From contig JAOUQA010000159.1 of assembly GCA_029879605.1 (NCBI GenBank), positions 1 through 5,616 on the forward strand: 5,616 nucleotides of DNA. The letters run 5' to 3'. Of this stretch, positions 1 to 5,501 are shown piece by piece; position 1 is the first letter of the stretch, and every line of letters starts with the position of its first letter. The notes under the pieces are model-generated. The model had not been told where the DNA came from, did no database searches, and saw only the letters and a program-made list of their open reading frames with translations. The DNA comes from Gammaproteobacteria bacterium (GTDB lineage Bacteria; Pseudomonadota; Gammaproteobacteria; SZUA-229). Both the position numbers and the translations under genes were made by a program.

Positions 1-239
1 AAACCTCGGACTTTATAATGTCCGGCTATTTTCATATTATCTCCTTCATCAACTTCAAGTTTGGCCAGTAAAATTTGATTGTCAAATTCCTGAAGAGCTT
101 TTTCCAGTATGGGCGCTATTACAAGGCATGGTGAGCACCAGTCAGCCCATAGATCAAGAAGAATGGGGTTGTTATTTGATGCTTCAATTACGTCTTTTTC
201 AAATGTGCTTAATTGTGTATTAAAAATGATATTTTTCAT
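1..239 (-). CDS. Thioredoxin-fold protein, N-terminal part (thioredoxin or CnoX/YbbN-like), truncated by window edge
   Basis: The first 79 codons of a thioredoxin-fold protein can be read; the C-terminal part lies beyond base 1. The redox-active motif W34-C35-S36-P37-C38 follows a hydrophobic strand (PILLDLWADW), as in thioredoxins, which reduce or isomerise protein disulfides in the cytoplasm. The residue after CXXC is Leu39 instead of the usual Lys. The following text (CLVIAPILEKAL, then ILLAKLEVDE and a KVRG stretch just before where the cis-proline loop should be) resembles CnoX/YbbN, a chaperone-thioredoxin with TPR repeats, more than classical TrxA. That is from memory of the family, and the TPR region that would decide it is not in the window. 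There is no signal peptide. The ATG at 237-239 has no clear Shine-Dalgarno sequence. It lies 87 bp downstream of the flavoprotein gene on the same strand and may be co-transcribed with it. Confidence 0.88.
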   Translation of the reverse strand, partial: MKNIIFNTQLSTFEKDVIEASNNNPILLDLWADWCSPCLVIAPILEKALQEFDNQILLAKLEVDEGDNMKIAGHYKVRG

Positions 240-326
240 AAGTTATAAATATAGAAGTATTTTAAAAGTTAGTTGAAAGAGTATTAAGTAAGTCAAACAG
301 AATTATTAATTGATTTGAAATTAAAT

Positions 327-1736
327 TTATTCCATTTGTAATTCAACAGGCAAGTCATGGTCTTTATGAGGGAGTTTTGATCTTAGGTCATATAAGGCGG
401 CCTGTAGCGCCTCTTCAATTACCGGGTGATAAAAAGGCATTTTTAATAAATCGTAAACAGTAAGATTCATTTCAATTGCCCAGCAAAGTAAATGAGCAAG
501 ATTTTCGCCTTTAACTGAAACCATGGATGCACCTAGAAGTTTTCCTGAGGTTGTCTCCGCGTAGAGGCGAATAATACCTTTGTTTTTACCCATAATAAGT
601 GCTCTGCCAACAGGAGCCAGTTTAATTTCGCCTATGGTAATAGTGGCCTGGTCGAGTTGATGCAAATTTTGGCCAACAGAAATTATATTAGGATCAGAAA
701 AGGTTATTCCAATATGTGTTTTCTGCCTGAAAGAGACGGGAGATTTTTGCATTGCGTTGTAGCCTGCGATACGGCCTTCAAATCCAGCTTCATGTAACAA
801 GGCATTTGAGCCAGTTATATCGCCAGCCATGAAAATATGAGGGTTTGTTGTTTGCATGGTGGATGGGTTATATACAGGAACACCTGAGGGTAGAGTAGTA
901 ACTTCTGCTGCCTCAAGGTTGAGGCTATTGATATTCGGTGCTCGACCAATAGAAAGAAGAAGTTTATCGACGATGACTGAGGAATCACCAGCTGTTACTT
1001 TGAGTCGATTATTATCAGCATGACTAACATTAGCAGGATGGCCGAGCCAGAGAGGGAATTCCTTGTTAAAGATATCAATTGCAGTTGAGTTGACAAGGTC
1101 ATCTGATATACCTCCGATGTACATTTTCTGGTCTATGCCGGTAACATCTACACCCATTCGAGATAATGCCTGGCCTATTTCAAGGCCGATAACGCCAAGT
1201 CCTATAACAGCAATTGATTTGGGTAGGTCTTCTAACTCGAATAATTCATTTGTTGTTATGATATGGTCAGAAAATTGTTTCCAGTCAGATGGAATGAAAG
1301 GACTGGAGCCTGTGGCCAGAATTATTTTATCTGCCTGTATCTGGGTGCCATCTTCTGTTTCAAGAAGATGAGGTGCAATAAATTTTGCATTGGATTCTAT
1401 GAGTTTGGTATCGTCGAGCTGATCAATAGAGTGACTCAGGGTTCGATCGACAAATGTATCCCGTAAATCCTGTATATATTCCATGGCATCTGCCTGGTTA
1501 AGTACAAGATTCTCGCTACCTTCAATACCTTCACGGTTAAAAATTGACTTCCTGTGAAAATCCTCTGCTACCTGTATCATTGCTTTGGAAGGCATGCATC
1601 CAACACGTGCACAGGTAGTGCCCAGCTCGCCACCATCGATAAGTACAAAGTTATCTGTAAAGCGTTTAACCTGGCTTAAAGCATAGAGGCCAGCGCTGCC
1701 GGCACCGATAATTGCAACATCAACTTTTCTTGTCAT
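327..1736 (-). CDS. Dihydrolipoamide dehydrogenase-family flavoprotein (class I pyridine nucleotide-disulfide oxidoreductase)
   Basis: A 469-residue FAD- and NAD(P)-dependent disulfide oxidoreductase of usual family length. In order: FAD-binding GxGxxG at 11-16 with acidic D34 ending the second strand; redox-active CX4C pair C42/C47 (TCARVGCMPSK); ATG motif at 141-143; second Rossmann GxGxxG at 179-184 followed by D202; FAD-contacting AGD at 304-306; C-terminal dimerisation domain from about 345. The catalytic dyad is intact, H437 and E442 (HPVIEE), matching the HPTxxE of lipoamide dehydrogenases. The final Gly of the second GxGxxG and the acidic D202 point to NAD rather than NADP (inference). 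The active-site text CARVGC differs from the CLNVGC of classical E3 subunits. No pyruvate or 2-oxoglutarate dehydrogenase subunits are nearby, so the natural substrate is uncertain; lipoamide is the family default. A promoter candidate lies at 1765-1793. No strong ribosome site precedes the ATG. Confidence 0.93.
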   Translation of the reverse strand: MTRKVDVAIIGAGSAGLYALSQVKRFTDNFVLIDGGELGTTCARVGCMPSKAMIQVAEDFHRKSIFNREGIEGSENLVLNQADAMEYIQDLRDTFVDRTLSHSIDQLDDTKLIESNAKFIAPHLLETEDGTQIQADKIILATGSSPFIPSDWKQFSDHIITTNELFELEDLPKSIAVIGLGVIGLEIGQALSRMGVDVTGIDQKMYIGGISDDLVNSTAIDIFNKEFPLWLGHPANVSHADNNRLKVTAGDSSVIVDKLLLSIGRAPNINSLNLEAAEVTTLPSGVPVYNPSTMQTTNPHIFMAGDITGSNALLHEAGFEGRIAGYNAMQKSPVSFRQKTHIGITFSDPNIISVGQNLHQLDQATITIGEIKLAPVGRALIMGKNKGIIRLYAETTSGKLLGASMVSVKGENLAHLLCWAIEMNLTVYDLLKMPFYHPVIEEALQAALYDLRSKLPHKDHDLPVELQME

Positions 1737-1764
1737 TATTTATACCAGGTGTTTATGTGGCTAA

Positions 1765-1793
1765 ATAGTAAAATGATATGACATTAAAGTCAC
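1765..1793 (-). promoter_or_regulatory. Candidate sigma70 promoter for the flavoprotein/thioredoxin pair
   Basis: On the minus strand, GTGACT (1788-1793) and TACTAT (1765-1770) are separated by exactly 17 bp; each matches the sigma70 consensus at 4 of 6 positions. Transcription would start near 1758, leaving about 21 nt of leader before the ATG at 1736. A small inverted repeat, TGAC-N6-GTCA (1779-1792), overlaps the -35 element. The call rests on consensus matching in AT-rich DNA, where such matches arise by chance, so the gene could equally be read from the upstream operon. Confidence 0.3.
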
Positions 1794-1797
1794 TAAT

Positions 1798-2715
1798 TTA
1801 AGAGTTAGATCGGGTGAGTTCTGTTTGAACAATGAGTTTGTTAATTAGTTTTCGGTTGATAATTTCAGGGTAAACTCGGTGGTATTTGTAAACTTCTTCT
1901 GCAAGGTGCTGACACTTATTTTCAAGTCTGGAACGTGTGTCTCGAGAAAGATGTTGCAGGCTTAGCAATCGAGGAGAGAGCCAGCTTAGGTAATCATCAA
2001 TGATAGATAATGTATGATTGTCATCCCAGATTGATTTGATTATGAGTTCAGGAAAGGTATCGGCAGTAAGTGAGCGATTGATAAGATTGGCATCAATATT
2101 CTGACCAGAGAGCCCAATACCGCTTCTGTCATGTTGGCGATGAAACCATTGAGCACAGATCGGTTGATTGGTTTGTTGATGAATAATAGATTCAAGCATT
2201 ATGAAAATATTGTTTGAATGGTTACTGAAAAAAGGATGACCATAATCAGATTGTATGCCTGCGCGCCAACGATTGGGTACAGATATAGAATTAATTAAAT
2301 TGTTATTATAAGTTGTTGTAAGGAGTGCAACAGGTAGATATAAAGTGTTATCAAGAAGCCATAATTCATAAAAGTCATTTGCTGGAAATGGCAGTTGATT
2401 GAGATTGTTAATAATGCTTGATATTAATTCATTTTCAATCAAAGTCTGGTCTGGAACATCGAGCATTGGGTCAATTGGGTAACGTGATAACTGGTTGTGT
2501 TTGTCCCAGGTTCCATAAATAATAAATCGTCGATTGTGCGACTGATTAGAATTAATATTCCATTGCTGCTGGTGAGACTCGCAGATAACCTGAATTTGCC
2601 AGTTAGTACCATTAAGAGACAGGGCCCGAGCAAAAGGAGTTGAAATTATCTGTATATTGCCAGTAAATGGAGATAATTGTCTGACAGAAAATAAATTAAC
2701 TGTAGATGAAGTCAC
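1798..2715 (-). CDS. Conserved-looking protein of unknown function, 305 aa, in operon with Nudix hydrolase
   Basis: I do not recognise this protein as a named family. It is 305 residues, rich in Asn, Gln, Ser and Ile, with no signal peptide or membrane segment, so probably cytoplasmic. The N-terminal 150 residues look beta-rich, including RRFIIYGTWD (62-71) and YELWLLDNTLYLPVALL (116-132). The middle holds a His/Trp-rich stretch (about 149-204, including WFHRQHDRSGIGLSG at 190-204). The C-terminal third (about 240-300) is helical and basic, with LSPRLLSLQHLSRDTRSRLE and YHRVYPE (278-284). The start is GTG at 2713-2715, which begins 3 bp after the Nudix stop; the first internal ATG is not until codon 84, so GTG is the only sensible start. 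The tight spacing suggests translational coupling. No catalytic motif is evident; a role in handling the same metabolite as the Nudix enzyme is a guess from position only. Confidence 0.85.
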   Translation of the reverse strand: MTSSTVNLFSVRQLSPFTGNIQIISTPFARALSLNGTNWQIQVICESHQQQWNINSNQSHNRRFIIYGTWDKHNQLSRYPIDPMLDVPDQTLIENELISSIINNLNQLPFPANDFYELWLLDNTLYLPVALLTTTYNNNLINSISVPNRWRAGIQSDYGHPFFSNHSNNIFIMLESIIHQQTNQPICAQWFHRQHDRSGIGLSGQNIDANLINRSLTADTFPELIIKSIWDDNHTLSIIDDYLSWLSPRLLSLQHLSRDTRSRLENKCQHLAEEVYKYHRVYPEIINRKLINKLIVQTELTRSNS

Positions 2716-2718
2716 GGT

Positions 2719-3279
2719 CTAGTAATAATTAATGATGAGTTTGCCTTCATGGCGAATAATATCACCACTATGAGTAATAGATCCTGAACTACCGGTGTTT
2801 TTGAAATATAGTTTTAATGCCTCTGTAATTACTGGAAAAGCAATTGAGTCCCAGGGAATAGAATTTTCATCAAACAACTCAACTTTAAGGCTTTCATTGC
2901 CAGGACTGGCGTAGCCATTAATTAAGGTTCCTCGATAAAGCATGTAGACCTGCGATATATGCGGTATACTGAATACACAAAAGAGTGACGGATTGGAGAT
3001 TTGTGCATTTGCCTCTTCCTGGGATTCGCGTATAGCGCCTTGTAGTGATGTTTCATTATTCTCCATGAAGCCTGCGGGTAAAGTCCAGAGGCCATGACGA
3101 GGCTCTATGGCCCGTTGGCAAAGAAGTATTTTGTTGTCCCATTCGGGAATTGTGCCAGTAATAATTTTTGGATTCTGATAATGGATTGTTTCACACTGGA
3201 TGCAAACATGGCGTGGTAAAGTATCGCCATCTGGAATAGTTAAGTTTAGTGTGGCACCGCATTGGCTGCAAAAGTTCAT
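2719..3279 (-). CDS. Nudix hydrolase with N-terminal zinc ribbon
   Basis: A 186-residue Nudix enzyme, expected to hydrolyse a nucleoside diphosphate linked to another moiety. An N-terminal zinc ribbon uses C4/C7 (CSQC) and C26/C29 (CIQC), followed by IHYQNPK (32-38). The Nudix box starts in LPAGFMENNE and runs G70-x5-E76-x7-R84-E85-x2-E88-E89, so all metal-binding and catalytic positions are present. The Gly that normally follows EEx is Asn91. Downstream come PHISQVYMLYRG (106-117) and an LFDENSIPW element (135-143), which I associate with the zinc-ribbon Nudix group related to ADP-ribose and FAD pyrophosphatases (for example plant NUDX23). The substrate (FAD, ADP-ribose or NADH) cannot be told from sequence. 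The tail after about 161 (SSGSITHSGD onward) looks like a short extension. The ATG overlaps the protease TGA as ATGA, so translation is probably coupled. Confidence 0.95.
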   Translation of the reverse strand: MNFCSQCGATLNLTIPDGDTLPRHVCIQCETIHYQNPKIITGTIPEWDNKILLCQRAIEPRHGLWTLPAGFMENNETSLQGAIRESQEEANAQISNPSLFCVFSIPHISQVYMLYRGTLINGYASPGNESLKVELFDENSIPWDSIAFPVITEALKLYFKNTGSSGSITHSGDIIRHEGKLIINYY

Positions 3280-3815
3280 AACTGCTCTGGGTACTGGCGA
3301 AGTATGAGCGAGTCGCCTCTCTGGGTAAATTCAAGATGCTTTAAAAAGCTCATGCCAAGAAGCACAACTGATTCATCAGTATTGGGATTAATAGTTGCTT
3401 TTATATTATCAAGTTTGATCTGGTCAATGGAGATGTTTTTTAGCTGGGTTGCATAAACCGTAATATCGCCATTTGCTGTGCCGTAGATCATGGCATGTCC
3501 CTGTTTAAGCATCAGGTCTTCGGCTATATGCCTGGGGATGGAGACATCAGTTGCGCCAGTATCCAGCATGAAAACGACCTCCTGGTTATTGATTTTTCCA
3601 TCGGTGACATAATGACCATAGCGGTTACGTTGTAACACGATTTCAATAATGCCACTCTGAAGCTGAATAGATGATAAATTTTGGTTAGGGTTACTTTGTT
3701 TATCAAGTATAATATTGAACAGGTATGAAAGCAGGGCAATAAAAATAATCCACATGACAATAAACATTTTGCCAGCAATCTTTTTTTCGGGTGGATTATC
3801 ATAAGCATCATTCAT
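3276..3815 (-). CDS. Membrane-anchored retropepsin-like aspartic protease (clan AA)
   Basis: A 179-residue protein with one N-terminal membrane segment at about 17-37 (MFIVMWIIFIALLSYLFNII), then a short linker and a protease domain, probably on the periplasmic side. The catalytic motif is D85-T86-G87-A88-T89, preceded by the flap-region strands GHYVTDGKINNQEVVFML. The matching hydrophobic-Gly element LLGMSFLK (152-159) closes the fold. One DTG per chain means that it must dimerise to be active, as in retroviral proteases. Architecture and length fit the bacterial clan AA group (TIGR02281-type); its physiological substrate is not established. It is the first gene of the protease-Nudix-unknown operon. 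The ATG at 3813-3815 has no Shine-Dalgarno sequence, and the best promoter sits so close that the mRNA may be almost leaderless. Internal M17 or M21 would begin right at the membrane segment and also lack ribosome sites, so the longer start is kept. Confidence 0.9.
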   Translation of the reverse strand: MNDAYDNPPEKKIAGKMFIVMWIIFIALLSYLFNIILDKQSNPNQNLSSIQLQSGIIEIVLQRNRYGHYVTDGKINNQEVVFMLDTGATDVSIPRHIAEDLMLKQGHAMIYGTANGDITVYATQLKNISIDQIKLDNIKATINPNTDESVVLLGMSFLKHLEFTQRGDSLILRQYPEQL

Positions 3816-3824
3816 ATAGATATG

Positions 3825-3853
3825 ATATTAGTCTGGTAAATGCTTTGCTTCAA
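3825..3853 (-). promoter_or_regulatory. Candidate sigma70 promoter of the protease-Nudix-unknown operon
   Basis: On the minus strand TTGAAG (3848-3853) and TAATAT (3825-3830) are separated by 17 bp, each matching 4 of 6 consensus bases including the leading TTGA of the -35. The expected start of transcription, about 3818, is only some 3 nt before the protease ATG at 3815. This agrees with the absence of a Shine-Dalgarno sequence there. It lies in the 86-bp gap shared with the divergent plus-strand gene at 3902. Confidence 0.4.
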
Positions 3854-3890
3854 TGGAAATGACATATTTAGTGTTATTTAAATATTTTAT

Positions 3891-3894
3891 AGGG
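3891..3894 (+). promoter_or_regulatory. Ribosome binding site of the 226-aa gene
   Basis: AGGG at 3891-3894 ends 7 nt before the ATG at 3902. It is one of the few clear Shine-Dalgarno matches in this window and fixes the start of the plus-strand gene. Confidence 0.6.
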
Positions 3895-3901
3895 TATTAA
3901 G

Positions 3902-4582
3902 ATGAGTGAGCAGATATCTGAATCTGATAATGATCTTGAGGAGCTGTTGCTTAGAGAAAGCATAGTAAGTGCGACCGGATTGAATGAAACCAGTGTGCAG
4001 ATAGGTATAAAGGGCGACCCTTCATTAAGAGAGACGACTCTGGAAAGAAAAAAATATGAAAGTCCGGTTGATAAAGTAATTACACAGATAGTTGAGAATG
4101 TTGAAGACCTTTTGCTTAATAGAAGCACCTACCGAATATTTATCGGTTTTAATAGTGGTGAAATAAGAACACAGTCTATATTTGATCCGCTCAGGCAGGA
4201 AATTCATGCGGCAGAAAAACTGGCAGATAAGTCATACATTGAAAGGCAATTCCCGTTAATAAGCTATGCTGACAAGATCCAGGGAATGAGGGATATTTAC
4301 CAGGCAATTCAGCAAAGCAAGATGTTTGAATGTGTTCCGTCACATTGGAAAAATATTTTTATTAAGCGGCATAAATCATGGGAGCCGATGCTTGAAAGCG
4401 AAATATGCACGATTATGCAGTCAATGAAAATAATGAGAGAGTTACCCGATTTTTATCTGAGAAATATTACTATCTGTATAGTTCAGGATCTTGTGCGTAT
4501 GCAGTTCAATTGTGACGGCACACAAATTATTAGCGCAGAAAATTACCAGAAGTTCCTGGAAGATAATATCCCAGGCAGATAA
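3902..4582 (+). CDS. Uncharacterised soluble protein, 226 aa
   Basis: I do not recognise a family. The protein has 226 residues, no signal peptide and no membrane segment, so probably cytoplasmic. The first 20 residues are acidic (MSEQISESDNDLEELLL). A mixed region at about 50-100 includes a likely beta-strand pair around YRIFIGFNSGEIRTQSIF (77-94). Residues 95-185 are predicted by eye to be mainly helical (EIHAAEKLADKSYIERQF; DKIQGMRDIYQAIQQ; KRHKSWEPMLESEICTIMQ). The C-terminal part ends in VRMQFNCDGTQIISAENYQKFLEDN. No catalytic motif is obvious. Four cysteines (C144, C169, C192, C204) show no metal-site spacing. The ATG is supported by an AGGG seven nt upstream. The gene diverges from the protease operon and converges on mlaA with 2 bp between stops, so it is probably monocistronic. 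Plain composition and lack of overlap with other genes support it being real. Confidence 0.85.
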   Translation: MSEQISESDNDLEELLLRESIVSATGLNETSVQIGIKGDPSLRETTLERKKYESPVDKVITQIVENVEDLLLNRSTYRIFIGFNSGEIRTQSIFDPLRQEIHAAEKLADKSYIERQFPLISYADKIQGMRDIYQAIQQSKMFECVPSHWKNIFIKRHKSWEPMLESEICTIMQSMKIMRELPDFYLRNITICIVQDLVRMQFNCDGTQIISAENYQKFLEDNIPGR

Positions 4583-4584
4583 TA

Positions 4585-5379
4585 CTAGTCCTTAAATAAA
4601 TCTGACTCATCAAATTGGTCGTCTACTGGTGGGTTGCCATCATAAACCAGGTTTTCACGCCGTTGCAGGAAGCCTTCACGAATAAATATATACCGATCAA
4701 GTGCGGCCTCATCAACAATTTTTTCTGTTTTTAATAAATTTGCCCGGGTGTCAATGGCTTTGAGTCCGGTCATGCCCCATACGGCCTGTTCATTTTCTCT
4801 TGAGGGTGGAGGGAACTCTTCATGAAGTTCCTTGTAGATTGGATCAAAATAGGTCGAATCAGTAGCAAGACCCGTTGTGTCACGAATTGTGCTTGGTCCT
4901 AAAAAGGGCAGAACAAAATAAGGGCCTGATGGAACGCCCCAGTAGCCGAGTGTCTGGCCAAAATCCTCGTTATGTTTTTCAAGGCCAATATCTGATGCCC
5001 AGTCGATCAGGCCTAAAAGGCCGAAGGTGCTGTTAATTAGAATACGACCTGTATCAGAAGCTGCCTGAGCAAATTTGAATTGAAAAAGATCATTAACAAG
5101 AACAATAACATCATCCAGATTACTGAAAAAATTACTAACACCCTTTTGCATGAAAGAGGGGGTAATAAAATCATAACCTTTTGCTACTGGTTTAAGTAGA
5201 TACTGATCAACATTGTCATTAAATGTAAACATGGCACGGTTATAAGATTCGAAAGGATCATTAGGATCTGGTTCAGTGCCATTAGAGGCGCAGCCGGAGA
5301 AAAGGCTGATCAAAATAAGTAAAAGAAATGATTTATAGTGTTTTGCAGTGACTAAATAGCAGAACAAAATTGACTTCAT
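4585..5379 (-). CDS. mlaA: MlaA (VacJ) outer-membrane phospholipid-trafficking lipoprotein
   Basis: A 264-residue MlaA/VacJ lipoprotein, the outer-membrane component of the Mla system, which removes mislocalised phospholipids from the outer leaflet and passes them to MlaC for retrograde transport. A lipoprotein signal peptide of 29 residues ends in the lipobox LFSG-C30; residue +2 is Ala, consistent with sorting to the outer membrane. Family signatures follow: DPFESYNRAMFTFND (41-55), the INSTFGLLGLIDWA helix (115-128), the GPYFVLPFLGPSTIRD block (152-167) and DRYIFIREGFLQRR (228-241). The C-terminus is short and acidic. The ATG at 5377-5379 is supported by AAGGA (5389-5393) 9 nt upstream and by a TATAAT promoter. 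No mlaBCDEF genes lie in the window, so mlaA is separate from the transporter operon here, or the rest lies outside. The convergent neighbour stops 2 bp away. Confidence 0.97.
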   Translation of the reverse strand: MKSILFCYLVTAKHYKSFLLLILISLFSGCASNGTEPDPNDPFESYNRAMFTFNDNVDQYLLKPVAKGYDFITPSFMQKGVSNFFSNLDDVIVLVNDLFQFKFAQAASDTGRILINSTFGLLGLIDWASDIGLEKHNEDFGQTLGYWGVPSGPYFVLPFLGPSTIRDTTGLATDSTYFDPIYKELHEEFPPPSRENEQAVWGMTGLKAIDTRANLLKTEKIVDEAALDRYIFIREGFLQRRENLVYDGNPPVDDQFDESDLFKD

Positions 5380-5388
5380 TGAGTAGTA

Positions 5389-5393
5389 TCCTT
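5389..5393 (-). promoter_or_regulatory. Ribosome binding site of mlaA
   Basis: AAGGA on the minus strand, separated by 9 nt from the ATG at 5377-5379. It supports this start over an internal TTG at codon 5. Confidence 0.65.
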
Positions 5394-5405
5394 AGTAATG
5401 CTGTG

Positions 5406-5434
5406 ATTATAGCGTGATGTTAAATGGCTAGCCA
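5406..5434 (-). promoter_or_regulatory. mlaA: mlaA promoter (TATAAT)
   Basis: A perfect -10 hexamer TATAAT (5406-5411, minus strand) lies 17 bp from a weak -35, TGGCTA (5429-5434, 3 of 6). Transcription would start near 5399, giving a leader of about 20 nt that contains the AAGGA ribosome site. The weak -35 lies inside a 12-bp palindrome, which suggests control by a bound protein (inference). Confidence 0.55.
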
Positions 5435-5435
5435 T
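5424..5435. repeat. 12-bp perfect palindrome, possible operator between mlaA and the divergent ORF
   Basis: ATGGCTAGCCAT is a perfect inverted repeat with no spacer. It covers the -35 position of the mlaA promoter and sits between two outward-facing TATAAT boxes (5406-5411 minus, 5466-5471 plus). This is a typical place for a dimeric regulator site, but the motif matches no operator that I can name and could be chance. It also contains an in-frame ATG for the rightward ORF. Confidence 0.35.
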
Positions 5436-5465
5436 AGATTAATCAGCGTATTTGTGTCTAATGAC

Positions 5466-5471
5466 TATAAT
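5466..5471 (+). promoter_or_regulatory. Candidate -10 box for the rightward ORF
   Basis: A perfect TATAAT on the plus strand, with no recognisable -35 at 16-18 bp upstream (TCAGCG or similar). Transcription would begin near 5478, about 24 nt before the GTG at 5502, with an AGGTGG ribosome-site candidate between them. The missing -35 makes this tentative. Confidence 0.3.
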
Positions 5472-5501
5472 CTATTCAGGACAGCGAAAACAGGTGGTGC
5501 T

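Noticed and set aside
240..326. Promoter or terminator in the 87-bp gap before the thioredoxin-like gene
   Set aside because: A TTGACT is present, but no -10 lies at 16-18 bp, and no GC-rich hairpin is seen; the gap is simply AT-rich.
1063..1466. Plus-strand open frames of 102 and 67 codons
   Set aside because: They lie wholly inside the flavoprotein gene on the opposite strand, whose motifs are unmistakable.
1765..1793. Weak terminator after the 305-aa gene (TGAC-N6-GTCA followed by T-rich DNA)
   Set aside because: The stem is only 4-5 bp and there is no continuous T-run; too weak to call a terminator.
2439..2633. Minus-strand 64-codon open frame
   Set aside because: An out-of-frame shadow within the 305-aa gene, with no ribosome site.
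3262..3456. Plus-strand 64-codon open frame across the protease/Nudix junction
   Set aside because: Antisense to two well-supported coupled genes; no protein-like motif.
3524..3811. Minus-strand 95-codon frame starting near the protease start
   Set aside because: Another frame of the protease gene; it lacks the DTG motif and family features.
3859..3888. Promoter ATGACA-N18-TATTTT for the 226-aa gene
   Set aside because: Although the -35 matches 5 of 6, transcription would start near 3895 and leave out the AGGG ribosome site at 3891-3894, so the two signals conflict.
3874..4207. Minus-strand frames of 84 and 60 codons antisense to the 226-aa gene
   Set aside because: They overlap a plus-strand gene that has a good ribosome site, and they lack start signals of their own.
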